Part shown: positions 35,184 through 44,848 of the stretch, one piece after another
Layout: each line of letters begins with the position of its first letter
Numbering within the stretch: position 1 is the first letter of the stretch
Source: Alphaproteobacteria bacterium
Lineage (GTDB): Bacteria > Pseudomonadota > Alphaproteobacteria > SHVP01
Assembly: GCA_040216735.1 (NCBI GenBank)
Contig: JAVJOO010000004.1
Coordinates: 247,396 to 311,395, forward strand
Direction: 5' to 3'
Length of the DNA stretch: 64,000 bases
Notes under the pieces: model-generated
Databases searched by the model: none
What the model saw: only the letters and a program-made list of their open reading frames with translations
Told to the model about the DNA's origin: nothing
Position numbers and translations under genes: made by a program

Positions 35184-35210
35184 GACGAACGGGGAAGCGG
35201 CAGATCGACA
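35184..35210 (-). promoter_or_regulatory. Predicted ECF42-type promoter
   Basis: On the minus strand TGTCGA (35210-35205), a 17-bp spacer, then CGTC (35187-35184), 44 nt upstream of the DGPF start. This matches the TGTCGA / CGTC-like promoter pattern described for ECF42 sigma factors, as far as I recall it, so the operon is probably autoregulated. Confidence 0.6.
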
Positions 35211-35225
35211 CCCTAGGGAAAGAAA

Positions 35226-35582
35226 TTATCCGGACTGGGTCAACGGACAGGGGAAGGCTTCCGCGAGGGCGGCGGCCAGACCTTGGTCGGCGGTCAGATC
35301 AAGACGGGCGGGTTCGCTCCCGCCCCAGGCAATGAACCGGGCCCGCAGGTCCCCAAGGATCGCGCTGGGTGGCAGGCAATAGGCGGGGTCCGGCGCACTC
35401 CGGTTGCGCTCGACCGATTGCAGGATGAAAGCGGCGCAGGCTTCGCGGGCCCCCAGAGCGGCATCGGTGCATTGATTGAGGAGGACGCCGGCGCTCAGTG
35501 GGCTGTCTTGGGCCAAGACCTGCACAGGGGACAGCCCGATCGCTAACGCTAGGGCGGCAAACGTTAGTCGGCGGGGGCTCAT
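35226..35582 (-). CDS. Exported Rap1a/Tai-like small protein
   Basis: 118 residues. Signal peptide LTFAALALAIGLSPVQVLA. The mature part has four Cys in the pattern LLNQC...EACAAFI...AYCLPPSAI...LAEAFPCP, which matches the Rap1a/Tai immunity-protein family (periplasmic, two disulphides). In type VI secretion systems this fold blocks amidase effectors, but there is no effector or secretion gene nearby, so a different role is likely. Start overlaps the stop of the upstream methyltransferase by 4 nt. Confidence 0.75.
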   Translation of the reverse strand: MSPRRLTFAALALAIGLSPVQVLAQDSPLSAGVLLNQCTDAALGAREACAAFILQSVERNRSAPDPAYCLPPSAILGDLRARFIAWGGSEPARLDLTADQGLAAALAEAFPCPLTQSG

Positions 35583-36181
35583 CGCCGCCGGGCGATGAGG
35601 CGGACCAGCGCGGCTTCGCCGCGTTGGAACGAATCCTGCGGCACAAAGGATCGGGTCTCCTCCAACAGGAGGATGTCGGCGGCGGCGAAGTCCTCGCGCA
35701 ACATTGCCGCGGAGTACAGCATCTCCAGCTCGGGCGGTCCGCCGGTCTTGAGGGCGAGTTGGTCGCGGTGGAACACCTCCATGATGACGAGGCCGCCGGG
35801 TTTCACCGCTTCGAGCAAGGCGCGGTGAACCATAGCGCGCTGTACCGGGCGGAAGTGCACGAACACACAGACTGCGCCATCGAAGGCGCTTTGCGGCCAG
35901 TCCCAGGCCGTCAAGTCGGACAGCACGGTGGTGAGCGGCACGCTACGTTCGGCGGCCATGCGCGTGGCCTTGCCCTGGGCGATTTCCGAGCCGTCCTGGG
36001 AGGTCGTGACAAAGCCCTGTTCGGCCAACCACACACCGTTGCGCCCCTCGCCGTCGCCGATCGATAGGACCGCGCCGCCGCGCGGCAGGCGGCCGGCCTG
36101 ACTCGCCACGAAGGGATTGGGCACTTCGCCGTAGCGGTACCCGTCGCCGGCGAATCGTTCATCCCAGAATGTCAGCGTCAT
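35579..36181 (-). CDS. Class I SAM-dependent methyltransferase (TehB/thiopurine-like)
   Basis: 200 residues. FWDERFAGDGYRYGEVPNPF at the N-terminus, motif I VLSIGDGEGRNGVWLAEQG and the later GGLVIMEVF are those of the small TehB-like methyltransferases. Substrate unknown. It overlaps the acetyltransferase gene upstream (4 nt) and the Rap1a-like gene downstream, forming a run trmFO-GNAT-methyltransferase-Rap1a-like on the minus strand. Confidence 0.9.
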   Translation of the reverse strand: MTLTFWDERFAGDGYRYGEVPNPFVASQAGRLPRGGAVLSIGDGEGRNGVWLAEQGFVTTSQDGSEIAQGKATRMAAERSVPLTTVLSDLTAWDWPQSAFDGAVCVFVHFRPVQRAMVHRALLEAVKPGGLVIMEVFHRDQLALKTGGPPELEMLYSAAMLREDFAAADILLLEETRSFVPQDSFQRGEAALVRLIARRR

Positions 36182-36693
36182 AAGACCTCGCGGGCCAAAT
36201 CGTAATGGAGCAGGGGAAGTCGTCGACCGGGGATGCTCACCGACGCGCAGGTCCCGGTGCGCACGGCGCCCATGCGCACGTAGAACCCTTCGGCGTCCGG
36301 ATCGGACTCGATGCGAAGATGTGCCGCTGTGGGTGCGGCATGCCTAATGAGGTCGTGCCAAAGTGCCGCGCCGATTCCCCGCCCCATCGCTGGCGGATCG
36401 ACGAAGAACAGCTCAACGGAGGCTTCGGCGCCGCCCGTCGCCAATGCATAGAATCCCTGCACCGAGCCCCCGGAGTCGAAGACGCGAACTGTGTGTTCGG
36501 CCATCGTCGCCGGTGTCACAGTCAGTTCGTCGGCGCACGCCGCCATGAACTCGTCGTCATAGCCCCAATGGGCCTTGGAACGCCGGGCCAGTCCGCTCAA
36601 GGGACCGGCGTCGGAGTCCGCGGCGTCGCGGATCATGGGAACGGCACCTTGTTGCATATCCTGGCCGATCTCGATCCGGTGACCTGAACTCAT
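36178..36693 (-). CDS. GNAT-family N-acetyltransferase
   Basis: 171 residues from the ATG at 36693, chosen because it forms an ATGA overlap with the trmFO stop; a longer frame exists. Acetyl-CoA motif A is [15 protein letters not shown], preceded by the strand [32 protein letters not shown] is the motif B region. Substrate not predictable. Confidence 0.85.
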   Translation of the reverse strand: MSSGHRIEIGQDMQQGAVPMIRDAADSDAGPLSGLARRSKAHWGYDDEFMAACADELTVTPATMAEHTVRVFDSGGSVQGFYALATGGAEASVELFFVDPPAMGRGIGAALWHDLIRHAAPTAAHLRIESDPDAEGFYVRMGAVRTGTCASVSIPGRRLPLLHYDLAREVL

Positions 36694-38081
36694 TCCGCGG
36701 CCTCCCGTGCCCCCCCGAGCCAACCCGCGAGGTCGGCCAGCGCCCGCTGCGTGTAGGCCGGTTTGCGGTCTTTCCGTTTGGTTCGCCCTGCAAGGGGCGG
36801 AAACAGTCCGAAGTTGACGTTCATCGGCTGAAACGTGGCCGCGTCCGCGCCCTGGGTGATGTGGTTGAGCAATGCCCCCAGTGCCGTCGTCGGCGGCGGG
36901 GCACGATGGTTCGCAAACGCCGTGCCGTCCCCTGCGCTGCTGGCCGTGCCAAGCCGCTCGGCAAAGGCAAACCGTCCGGCCAACAAACCGATCGCCGCAC
37001 TCTCGACATAACCCTCGACGCCGGTGACTTGACCGGCGAAGCGCAGGCGCGGCATCGCGCGGAGCCGTAAGTGCTCGTCCAGCAAACGCGGCGAATTCAG
37101 GAACGTGTTGCGATGGATGCCGCCCAGCCGCACGAACGACGCGTTCTCAAGTCCGGGGATGGTCGCAAAGATACGCTTTTGCGCGCCATGCTTTAGCTTG
37201 GTCTGGAAGCCGACCATGTTGTAGAGCGTGCCCAGCGCGTTGTCCTGGCGCAGCTGGACGACGGCGTAGGCCTTCACATCGGGCTGGTGCGGGTTGGTCA
37301 GGCCGACCGGTTTCATTGGGCCAAAGCGCAGGGTCTCGGCCCCGCGTTCGGCCATCACCTCGATGGGCAGGCATCCCTCAAAATAGGGCGTGTCTTTCTC
37401 CCAATCCTTGAAATCGGTTTTGTCGCCCGCGACCAACGCATCGACGAACGCGAGGTATTGGTCCCGGGTCATCGGACAGTTGAGATAGTCCTTGCCGTCG
37501 CCCCCGGGTGCGGACTTGTCGTAGCGCGATTGGAACCACGCCACGTTCATATCGACCGTGTCCTTGGCGACGATCGGCGCGATGGCATCGAAGAACGCGA
37601 GTGAGTCCTCGCCGGTCAGGCCGCGGATCGCCTCGGCCAACGCCGGTGAGGTCAGCGGTCCCGTTGCAACGATAACGTTATCCCAGTGGGCCGGCGGAAG
37701 CCCGGCAATCTCGCCGCGTTCGATCGAGACCAACGGGTGGGACTCCAGGGCCGTTTGAACCGCGGCCGAGAATCCGTGCCGGTCGACCGCGAGGGCGCTG
37801 CCGGCGGGGACGCGGTGGTCATCGCCGGCCCGCATGATGAGCGAGCCGCAGCGACGCATTTCTTCATGCAGCAAGCCGACCGCGTTCTTCTCAGGGTCGT
37901 CCGAGCGAAATGAGTTCGAGCACACCAGTTCCGCGAGCGACTCGGTCTGATGCGCGTCCGTGCCGCGTATAGGTCGCATTTCGTGGATCACCACCGGTAC
38001 GCCGGCCTGGGCGATCTGCCACGCCGCTTCGCTGCCTGCGAGGCCGCCGCCGATGACATGGATGGGGGTGGTGGTTGCCAT
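36690..38081 (-). CDS. trmFO: Methylenetetrahydrofolate-tRNA-(uracil-5-)-methyltransferase
   Basis: 463 residues. Folate- and FAD-dependent enzyme that makes 5-methyluridine at position 54 of t[24 protein letters not shown] is the FAD-binding motif, followed by the specific blocks [25 protein letters not shown] and, later, [13 protein letters not shown] and [26 protein letters not shown]. Full length. First gene of a four-gene minus-strand run. Confidence 0.96.
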   Translation of the reverse strand: MATTTPIHVIGGGLAGSEAAWQIAQAGVPVVIHEMRPIRGTDAHQTESLAELVCSNSFRSDDPEKNAVGLLHEEMRRCGSLIMRAGDDHRVPAGSALAVDRHGFSAAVQTALESHPLVSIERGEIAGLPPAHWDNVIVATGPLTSPALAEAIRGLTGEDSLAFFDAIAPIVAKDTVDMNVAWFQSRYDKSAPGGDGKDYLNCPMTRDQYLAFVDALVAGDKTDFKDWEKDTPYFEGCLPIEVMAERGAETLRFGPMKPVGLTNPHQPDVKAYAVVQLRQDNALGTLYNMVGFQTKLKHGAQKRIFATIPGLENASFVRLGGIHRNTFLNSPRLLDEHLRLRAMPRLRFAGQVTGVEGYVESAAIGLLAGRFAFAERLGTASSAGDGTAFANHRAPPPTTALGALLNHITQGADAATFQPMNVNFGLFPPLAGRTKRKDRKPAYTQRALADLAGWLGGAREAAE

Positions 38082-38179
38082 AGGCGGCTATCAATAGCGC
38101 ATCGTGTACCGGCAAGAGAAGAGAAGTCCGGTCAAGACGTCGTTAGCCGTGCCCGCCTCGCAGATCGCGGGCGGCCCAC

Positions 38180-39013
38180 CTAGGTAGCGGCGGGGGAGTG
38201 CACCGGCGCAAACGGCGTTACGCTAAGCGCGCTACCCTGGGCGACGATGAGGGTGCTTTCGGGCACCTCCGTCCATAGGTCATCGGCGCCGTCGAGCGGT
38301 TCGGACAGGATCAGCAGTGTATCCTCGCCATCGGCCAAGCTGATGCGTCCATCGCGCATGTAGAGGTCGCCACCGGCCAGGTAGTAAAGGCTCGGCGAAT
38401 TGCGATCGCTCGAATACCGCATGGCAACGATGGACTTGCCGTCGGAAAAGGCGATGGCGGCCCGCAACGGTTCGGACACGCCCTCGGCGGCCATGACGTC
38501 TTCTATCAACGCCGTGGTGCGGGCCAAGGCGACGCCGGGTTCTTCCAAGAGTCCCTGGCCCAGGGCGAGGAGGAAGAAGGCTTCGGTGTCGGTGGTGCCG
38601 AGACGCGAGCCGTAGAGGTTGGTCGGGATCAGGTGTTCGAGGTCGCGGCGGATCTTCGCATAGCCGCCGATCGCGCCGTTATGCATGAACATGGCCCGAC
38701 CGTGGACGAAGGGGTGGCAGTTGTCGCGACTGGTTGAGGTGCCGGTCGACGCCCTGACATGGGCGAAGAACAGGCTGGAACGGACATGGCGGGCAATGTT
38801 CTTCAGATTGGAGTCGTTCCATGCCGGCAGGGTGTCGCGGAACAGGCCGGGTTCGGGGTAGTCGTCGTACCATCCCAGACCGAAGCCGTCGCCATTGGTC
38901 GGGACAACCGACCGACGCGCCGCCATTGATTGCCGAATCAGAGAGTTCTCCGGCTCGAACAGAAGCATGTTGAGGGACAGTCGAGGACCCGAATACGCAA
39001 GCCAACGGCACAT
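38180..39013 (-). CDS. Class II glutamine amidotransferase
   Basis: 277 residues. The protein begins MCRWLAYSG, so Cys2 becomes the N-terminal nucleophile after Met removal. NGDGFGLGWY, HVRASTGT and the NCHPFVHGR...MHNGAIGGY blocks belong to the YafJ/EgtC-like Ntn-hydrolase group that hydrolyses an amide bond. No synthase domain is attached and no ergothioneine genes are adjacent. Stands alone. Confidence 0.92.
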   Translation of the reverse strand: MCRWLAYSGPRLSLNMLLFEPENSLIRQSMAARRSVVPTNGDGFGLGWYDDYPEPGLFRDTLPAWNDSNLKNIARHVRSSLFFAHVRASTGTSTSRDNCHPFVHGRAMFMHNGAIGGYAKIRRDLEHLIPTNLYGSRLGTTDTEAFFLLALGQGLLEEPGVALARTTALIEDVMAAEGVSEPLRAAIAFSDGKSIVAMRYSSDRNSPSLYYLAGGDLYMRDGRISLADGEDTLLILSEPLDGADDLWTEVPESTLIVAQGSALSVTPFAPVHSPAAT

Positions 39014-39207
39014 AACGACATTTCTCCCCGCACGGGAAACGGCGCGGAGGGTAGCCCCGTACCGGGCGCTTGTCGATTGGAAGTAAAGGCAGGTCTATCG
39101 GGGTGTTCATCCCAGGTAGCATTGCGCTGGATCGGGACTCCATCGCCTTAGCATTGGTCCCATGTGGGCGGGTTGCTGGACCGCTTTGCGCCCCCTAACC
39201 TTGGGGA

Positions 39208-39462
39208 ATGACCGCGCCGTTGCAACCGCCATCCCTTGACCCAAAAGCACCGCCGCCAATTGCGGGGCCCTCAAGACTGGTGCGCCAAATGCGCTGGTGG
39301 GGGTTGGGTCTATTTTTGTTTGGGCTAATCATCGCGGTTCTGTCCGGCCAGTTGAGCGACAGTCCGGCGGTTCGGTTGGCCGGTCCGGTGATCGGGATGG
39401 TCGGCATGGTGCTGTATCTCGGCGGTACCGTCGTCCGCGCTTTCCAGTGGCGACGCGAGTAA
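39208..39462 (+). CDS. Small two-helix membrane protein, hypothetical
   Basis: 84 residues. A proline-rich cytoplasmic head, then two hydrophobic segments (about 29-48 and 56-75) joined by LSDSPAVRLA, ending in a basic tail. GGGG lies just before the ATG. Only 3 bp separate it from the ABC-transmembrane gene, so the two are probably translated together. No family recognised. Confidence 0.7.
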   Translation: MTAPLQPPSLDPKAPPPIAGPSRLVRQMRWWGLGLFLFGLIIAVLSGQLSDSPAVRLAGPVIGMVGMVLYLGGTVVRAFQWRRE

Positions 39463-39465
39463 TGC

Positions 39466-40473
39466 GTGCCTGACTCCACACCGGGGCGGGATCTTTTCTC
39501 GGCCCTGCTGCCGCCGGTGCCAAGGAAGCCGCTGCGGCATCTGCCGCGTGGACTCTACACCTACGTGTGGCGGGTCAGCGCGCCGCAGCAGGTCCGGCTG
39601 GTCCTTCTAACGCTCGCTGTCTTTCCATTGGCGATGGTGCCGCTCGAACTGCACCGCCGTATCGTCAATACGGCGGTGGCGCTGGAGGACTTTGGCGTCA
39701 TTCTGGCGTTGGGCGGCGTTTACCTTCTCTTTATTGCGGTCAACGGTGGCCTGAAGTGGGTTCGCGGCGTGTACCTCGGGCGGGTTGCCGAAGGCGTAAT
39801 TCGACGTTTGCGGTTTCGCATTGTGCGCACGCTAGACGGCGAGGACGACTCCGAGGAAGGCGCCAAGGTCTCGATGGTCGTCGCCGAGGTGGAAAAAATC
39901 GGCGGGTTCGTTGCCCAAGCCATCGCCGATCCGCTGTTGCAAGCTGGCGTCTTCCTCAGCGTATTCGGTTACATGCTGGTGGTGGAACCGATGGTGGCGC
40001 TGGTCGCCTTCGCGTTTTTTGTCCCGTCGCTGGTGTTGACCCCACTTCTTCAGAACGTGATCAATCGCCTTTCGGCCGAGCGCATCCGAGAGGTCCGTCG
40101 CCTCTCGCGGGACATGACCCATGACGATTTCGATGGCATGGACGAGGCGACGTTGACGGCGCATTACGACCCGATGATCGAACAGGTTCACACCCTGCGC
40201 GTACGGATCGTGGTTCTCAAGCACCTGCTTAAGATTGCCAACAACGCCCTCGGACACCTTGGCCCGCTCAGCGTTCTAATCCTTGGCGGCTGGCTGGTTA
40301 TTCAGGGGAGGACAGAGGTTGGGACCATCGTGGCCTTTGTGTCGGGCTATGAACGTCTGATGGGGCCGGCGCGCGACCTCCTCAACCTCTATCGCCAATA
40401 TTCGCAAATGCGCGTCCAGTATCGTCTGGTGGCCGAGACCGTCCGGGAAGACGAAGCTTCGGCGAGCGGGTAG
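39466..40473 (+). CDS. ABC-exporter-type transmembrane domain without ATPase
   Basis: 335 residues from a GTG. After a proline-rich head, the sequence follows the type-1 ABC exporter transmembrane fold: about six hydrophobic segments with LGRVAEGVIRRLRFRIVRTL (coupling helix 1 region), MVVAEVEKIGGFVAQAIADPLLQAG, and TEVGTIVAFVSGYERLMGPARDLLNLYRQYSQMRVQYRLV before the point where a nucleotide-binding domain normally begins. The protein stops there; no Walker A or LSGGQ is present and no ABC ATPase gene is adjacent (UvrA is not a partner). Confidence 0.8.
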   Translation: MPDSTPGRDLFSALLPPVPRKPLRHLPRGLYTYVWRVSAPQQVRLVLLTLAVFPLAMVPLELHRRIVNTAVALEDFGVILALGGVYLLFIAVNGGLKWVRGVYLGRVAEGVIRRLRFRIVRTLDGEDDSEEGAKVSMVVAEVEKIGGFVAQAIADPLLQAGVFLSVFGYMLVVEPMVALVAFAFFVPSLVLTPLLQNVINRLSAERIREVRRLSRDMTHDDFDGMDEATLTAHYDPMIEQVHTLRVRIVVLKHLLKIANNALGHLGPLSVLILGGWLVIQGRTEVGTIVAFVSGYERLMGPARDLLNLYRQYSQMRVQYRLVAETVREDEASASG

Positions 40474-40541
40474 GGTTGCGTGCCACGAACGGCACCCCAT
40501 ATCTGTTGACCCCAACGCAGGATCGCGCGACGAGGTAGCCC

Positions 40542-41564
40542 GTGAGTAAAAAGCCGGTACTGGATATCAGCCCCCTGACCACGCCGTGGCAGACCATGGA
40601 TCCGTTTCTGTTCTGCATGCACCATGACGATGCCTACCCTGCGGGCGATGCGAACATGGGCCCCGCAGCGGCCCTGGGCGGCCGATCGATCGGCCAGGAC
40701 TTCAGCGGCAAGGACGGCTGGAGCATGTACCACGGATCGACGGTGCCGGGATTTCCGCAACATCCGCATCGTGGTTTCGAGACAGTGACGGTTGCCCGAC
40801 AGGGCTTCATCGACCACGCGGATTCCGTCGGCGCCAGCGCCCGTTTCGGCGAGGGCGACCTGCAATGGATGACGGCGGGGAAGGGGATTGTCCATTCCGA
40901 GATGTTCCCGCTGCGCCACCAAGACAAGGAAAATCACACCGAACTTTTCCAGATCTGGTTGAATCTGCCGGCCAACAAGAAAATGGTCGAGCCGCATTTC
41001 AAGATGATTTGGGGCGACACGGTCCCGACGGAAAAGATCGCCGATGCGACCGGCGCCGGAATCGTCATCACCAGCTATGCCGGTGCATTGCCGAGCGGTA
41101 CGACACCGCCTGCGCCGCCACCCGATTCCTGGGCGGCCGACCCGGCCAACGGCGTGCGGGTCTGGACGGTGAAAATGCCAGCCGGGGCCCGGTGGACCCT
41201 GGATGCCACGACGGGTGATCGTTCGCGGCGCCTCTATTTTTTCAGCGGCGAGACCGTACAGGTCGACGGTTCGGATGTACGCGTGCGCCATGCGGTGACC
41301 CTCGACGCCGGTGCCGCCGTGACCGTGACCAACGGCCCGGTAGAGAGCGAGCTATTGCTGCTGGAAGGGCGGCCCATCGGCGAACCGGTCGCACAATACG
41401 GGCCCTTCGTGATGAACACGACGCAGGAAATCCACCAGGCCTTTGCTGACTACCGCCGAGATCAGTTTGGCGGTTGGACCTGGCCGAGCGACGATCCGGT
41501 GCACCCGCGCGAAAAATCCCGCTTTGCCCGCCATGCCGACGGGTCGGTCGAGGAACGCATCTAG
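40542..41564 (+). CDS. Pirin-family protein
   Basis: 340 residues, cupin-type metal-binding protein. HPHRGFETVT and GKGIVHSEMFP carry the N-terminal metal-ligand His/Glu of pirins; the C-terminal cupin half includes the PVAQYGPFVMNT block. Bacterial pirins include quercetin dioxygenases and redox-sensing regulators; the role here is open. GTG start with GAGG upstream. Convergent with uvrA, 4 bp apart. Confidence 0.92.
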   Translation: MSKKPVLDISPLTTPWQTMDPFLFCMHHDDAYPAGDANMGPAAALGGRSIGQDFSGKDGWSMYHGSTVPGFPQHPHRGFETVTVARQGFIDHADSVGASARFGEGDLQWMTAGKGIVHSEMFPLRHQDKENHTELFQIWLNLPANKKMVEPHFKMIWGDTVPTEKIADATGAGIVITSYAGALPSGTTPPAPPPDSWAADPANGVRVWTVKMPAGARWTLDATTGDRSRRLYFFSGETVQVDGSDVRVRHAVTLDAGAAVTVTNGPVESELLLLEGRPIGEPVAQYGPFVMNTTQEIHQAFADYRRDQFGGWTWPSDDPVHPREKSRFARHADGSVEERI

Positions 41565-41568
41565 GCGG

Positions 41569-44500
41569 CTACCGCGCGGTTTTGCGTCCAGTCTTGCCGG
41601 CCTTCTTGGCCCGCGCGGGTGTTGGGGAAGCCTTCGATTTGTTGACGGACTTCTTGGTCCTGCCGGTCGCCGACTTGGCGGCGGCGCGGCGGACGCGCGG
41701 TTTCTTTGCGGCGGCGGGCTTGTCGTCGTCGTCAAACAAGTCGCTCTCTTCGCCTGGTTGGCGCGCGGTCCGACCGCGCTTAAAAATGTCGGCGAGGTAG
41801 GCGCCGGTGTAGCTGCCTTTGGTTTGGGCAACCGTTTCGGGCGTGCCAACGGCGACGATGCGTCCGCCCTTGTCGCCGCCTTCGGGTCCCAGATCGATCA
41901 CCCAGTCGGCGGTCTTGATGACCTCGAGGTTGTGCTCGATGACGAGCACCGCATTACCCTGGTCGACCAACGCGTGCAGCACTTCCAACAGTTTGCGAAC
42001 GTCTTCGAAATGTAGGCCGGTGGTCGGTTCGTCGAGGATGTAAAGCGTTTGGCCGGTCGCCCGGCGTGACAATTCCTTGGCGAGTTTGACGCGTTGGGCT
42101 TCGCCGCCGGACAACGTCGTCGCCTGCTGCCCGACATGGATATAGCCCAGCCCGACGCGTTGCAGCGTGACCATTTTTTCGCGGATCACCGGCACCGCCG
42201 AAAAGAAATCGGCGGCCTCATCGACCGTCATGTCGAGCACATCGGCGATCGATTTTTCTTTGAACTTGATCTCCAACGTCTCGCGGTTGTAGCGGCGGCC
42301 GTGGCAAACATCGCATTGGACGTAGACGTCGGGGAGGAAGTGCATCTCGATCTTGACGACACCGTCGCCTTGGCAGGCCTCGCACCGTCCGCCCTTGACG
42401 TTGAACGAGAACCGACCGGGCTTATAGCCCCGCGCGCCGGCCTCCGGCAGGCCGGCAAACCAGTCGCGGATCGGGGTGAAGGCGCCGGTGTAGGTTGCAG
42501 GGTTCGACCGCGGCGTGCGCCCGATCGGCGACTGGTCGATATCGACGATCTTATCGAGGAACTCGAGCCCTTCGATCTTGTCGTGTTCCGCGGGTGCGGT
42601 GCGCGCGTTGTTGAGGGCGCGCGCCACCGCGCGGTACAGCGTTTCGATGATCAGAGTCGACTTTCCGCCCCCCGACACGCCGGTCACGCATACGAATGCG
42701 CCCAAGGGAATGTCGATATCGACGTTGGTCAAATTGTTGCCGCGCGCGCCGCGGACCTTGATTTTCTGGCCGGATTTGCCGGCGCGCCGGGCCTCGGGGA
42801 CGGCGATCTCGCGCGCGCCGGTGAGGTATTGTCCGGTGATGCTCTCGGCATTGCCCATGATTTGGTCGGGGGTGCCCTCGGCGATAATCCTGCCGCCGTG
42901 GATTCCTGCTCCCGGTCCCATGTCGATGACATAGTCGGCAGCGCGGATGGCTTCCTCGTCGTGCTCGACGACGATGACGGTATTGCCGAGATCGCGCAGG
43001 TTCTCCAGCGTGTCGAGAAGCCGCCTATTGTCGCGCTGGTGCAGGCCGATCGAGGGTTCGTCCAACACATAAAGAACGCCGGTGAGGCCCGAACCGATTT
43101 GCGAGGCGAGCCGAATTCGCTGGCTTTCGCCGCCTGACAGCGTGCCCGAGTTGCGGCTCAGCGTCAGATACTCCAATCCGACATTGACCAAAAACCCGAG
43201 CCGCTCGTTGATCTCGCGCAGGATACGTTCGGCGATCTCGTTTTGCTTGGCGGTGAGTTCGCCCGCAAGGCCGCGGAACCACGCGTCGGCCTGGGCAATC
43301 GACATTTGCGAAATTTCGCCGACATGATGACCGCCGATCTTGACGGCTAGCGCCTCGGGTTTGAGCCGCCAGCCGTCGCAGGCATCGCACAACGTCTCGT
43401 TTTGAAAGCGGGCCATGTCGTCGCGAATCCAGCTTGAATCGGTTTCGCGCCAACGCCGTTCAAGGTTGGGGATAACGCCCTCGAACGGTTTGGACGTTTG
43501 GTAGTTGCGGGTGCCGTCGTCGTAGGTCATCCGCACGGCGTCCTCGCCGGAGCCGTAGAGGATGACCTGGCGGACCTCATCAGGGATGTCGTCCCACGCA
43601 TCGTTGAACGAAAATTTGTAATGCCGCGCGATCGATTGCAGCGTCTGTGCGTAGTATGGCGAGGGCGTCGACGACCGCGACCACGGCGCGATGGCGCCGT
43701 CCTTCAAGGACTTGGTGCCATCGGGCACCACAAGGCCGGGGTCGAAAAAGGTCTGCGTGCCGAGCCCATCGCACGATGGGCAGGCGCCGAACGGATTGTT
43801 GAAGGAGAACAGCCGCGGCTCGATCTCCTCGATGGTGAATCCCGACACCGGGCAGGCGAACTTCGACGAAAACATCGTGCGCTCACCGGTATCGGCATTC
43901 TCCGCGATCGCCAGCCCGTCCGCCTCGCGCAAGCACGTCTCGATCGAATCCGCCAGCCGATTGCCGAGGTCGGGACGAACGACGACCCGGTCGACCACTA
44001 CCTCGATGTCGTGCTTCAGTTTTTTGTTGAGCGCGGGCACCTCGTCGATTTCGTAGACCTCGCCGTCGACTTTGACGCGGGTGAATCCGCGTTTCATCAA
44101 ATCCGCGAATTCCTTCCGGTATTCGCCCTTGCGCCCGCGCACGATCGGCGCCAGCAGGAACAACCGCGTCCCCTCCGGCATCGCGGCAATCCGGTCTGAC
44201 ATTTGACTGACAGTCTGGCTTTCGATCGGCAGGCCGGTGGCCGGCGAATAGGGGATACCGACCCGCGCAAAGAGGAGGCGCATGTAGTCGTAAATTTCGG
44301 TCACGGTGCCGACCGTCGAGCGCGGATTGCGCGAGGTCGTCTTCTGCTCGATCGAGATCGCCGGCGACAGTCCTTCGATGTGGTCGACGTCGGGCTTTTG
44401 CATCAGTTCGAGGAACTGCCGCGCGTAGGCCGACAGGCTTTCGACGTAGCGGCGTTGGCCCTCGGCATAGATTGTATCGAACGCCAGGGACGACTTGCCC

Positions 44501-44664
44501 GACCCCGACAGCCCGGTCATCACCACCAACTTGTCGCGCGGGATATCGACGTCGACGCCCTTCAAATTGTGCTCGCGCGCGCCGCGGATGGAGATCGTTT
44601 TCAGCGGGTCGGGACCGGGGCGTTTTTGGCTGGTTTTAGCGCTTTTTGGCGTGGACACGGGCAC
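41569..44664 (-). CDS. uvrA: Excinuclease ABC subunit A
   Basis: 1031 residues, damage-recognition ATPase of nucleotide excision repair. Two ABC modules: Walker [10 protein letters not shown] (near residue 53) and GVSGGGKST; signatures [12 protein letters not shown] and [12 protein letters not shown]. The Zn-binding CPSCDG/CDACDGW and CEACQGDG...CDVCHG pairs are present. Beyond the usual end there is a tail of about 55 residues rich in Lys, Arg and Ala after an acidic DDDD patch. Confidence 0.96.
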   Translation of the reverse strand: MPVSTPKSAKTSQKRPGPDPLKTISIRGAREHNLKGVDVDIPRDKLVVMTGLSGSGKSSLAFDTIYAEGQRRYVESLSAYARQFLELMQKPDVDHIEGLSPAISIEQKTTSRNPRSTVGTVTEIYDYMRLLFARVGIPYSPATGLPIESQTVSQMSDRIAAMPEGTRLFLLAPIVRGRKGEYRKEFADLMKRGFTRVKVDGEVYEIDEVPALNKKLKHDIEVVVDRVVVRPDLGNRLADSIETCLREADGLAIAENADTGERTMFSSKFACPVSGFTIEEIEPRLFSFNNPFGACPSCDGLGTQTFFDPGLVVPDGTKSLKDGAIAPWSRSSTPSPYYAQTLQSIARHYKFSFNDAWDDIPDEVRQVILYGSGEDAVRMTYDDGTRNYQTSKPFEGVIPNLERRWRETDSSWIRDDMARFQNETLCDACDGWRLKPEALAVKIGGHHVGEISQMSIAQADAWFRGLAGELTAKQNEIAERILREINERLGFLVNVGLEYLTLSRNSGTLSGGESQRIRLASQIGSGLTGVLYVLDEPSIGLHQRDNRRLLDTLENLRDLGNTVIVVEHDEEAIRAADYVIDMGPGAGIHGGRIIAEGTPDQIMGNAESITGQYLTGAREIAVPEARRAGKSGQKIKVRGARGNNLTNVDIDIPLGAFVCVTGVSGGGKSTLIIETLYRAVARALNNARTAPAEHDKIEGLEFLDKIVDIDQSPIGRTPRSNPATYTGAFTPIRDWFAGLPEAGARGYKPGRFSFNVKGGRCEACQGDGVVKIEMHFLPDVYVQCDVCHGRRYNRETLEIKFKEKSIADVLDMTVDEAADFFSAVPVIREKMVTLQRVGLGYIHVGQQATTLSGGEAQRVKLAKELSRRATGQTLYILDEPTTGLHFEDVRKLLEVLHALVDQGNAVLVIEHNLEVIKTADWVIDLGPEGGDKGGRIVAVGTPETVAQTKGSYTGAYLADIFKRGRTARQPGEESDLFDDDDKPAAAKKPRVRRAAAKSATGRTKKSVNKSKASPTPARAKKAGKTGRKTAR

Positions 44665-44848
44665 TCACAGCGAAACAAGGGAACTGGCCAATATAGGGCA
44701 CGGATGCCCCCGCGCGGGGAAATGAAGTGACCTTCGCCCCAGACTTTTCTGTGGATAAGGTGCTGGCAGTTTGCTGGCGAGGACATTGGGGGGCGCGGCG
44801 AACCCGGGGCCCCTTCGCACCGCCTCCGGTGCATGCTAAGCCGGGCAC
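44665..44848. other. Divergent spacer uvrA / M50 protease
   Basis: 184 bp. It carries one consensus DnaA box on the minus strand (TGTGGATAA at 44750-44758), which on its own is not an origin. No promoter pair was assigned. Confidence 0.4.

Noticed and set aside
35226-35582. Rap1a/Tai-like protein as immunity protein of a type VI effector pair
   Set aside because: No effector amidase or secretion gene lies nearby; the fold is also used by exported proteins of unknown role.
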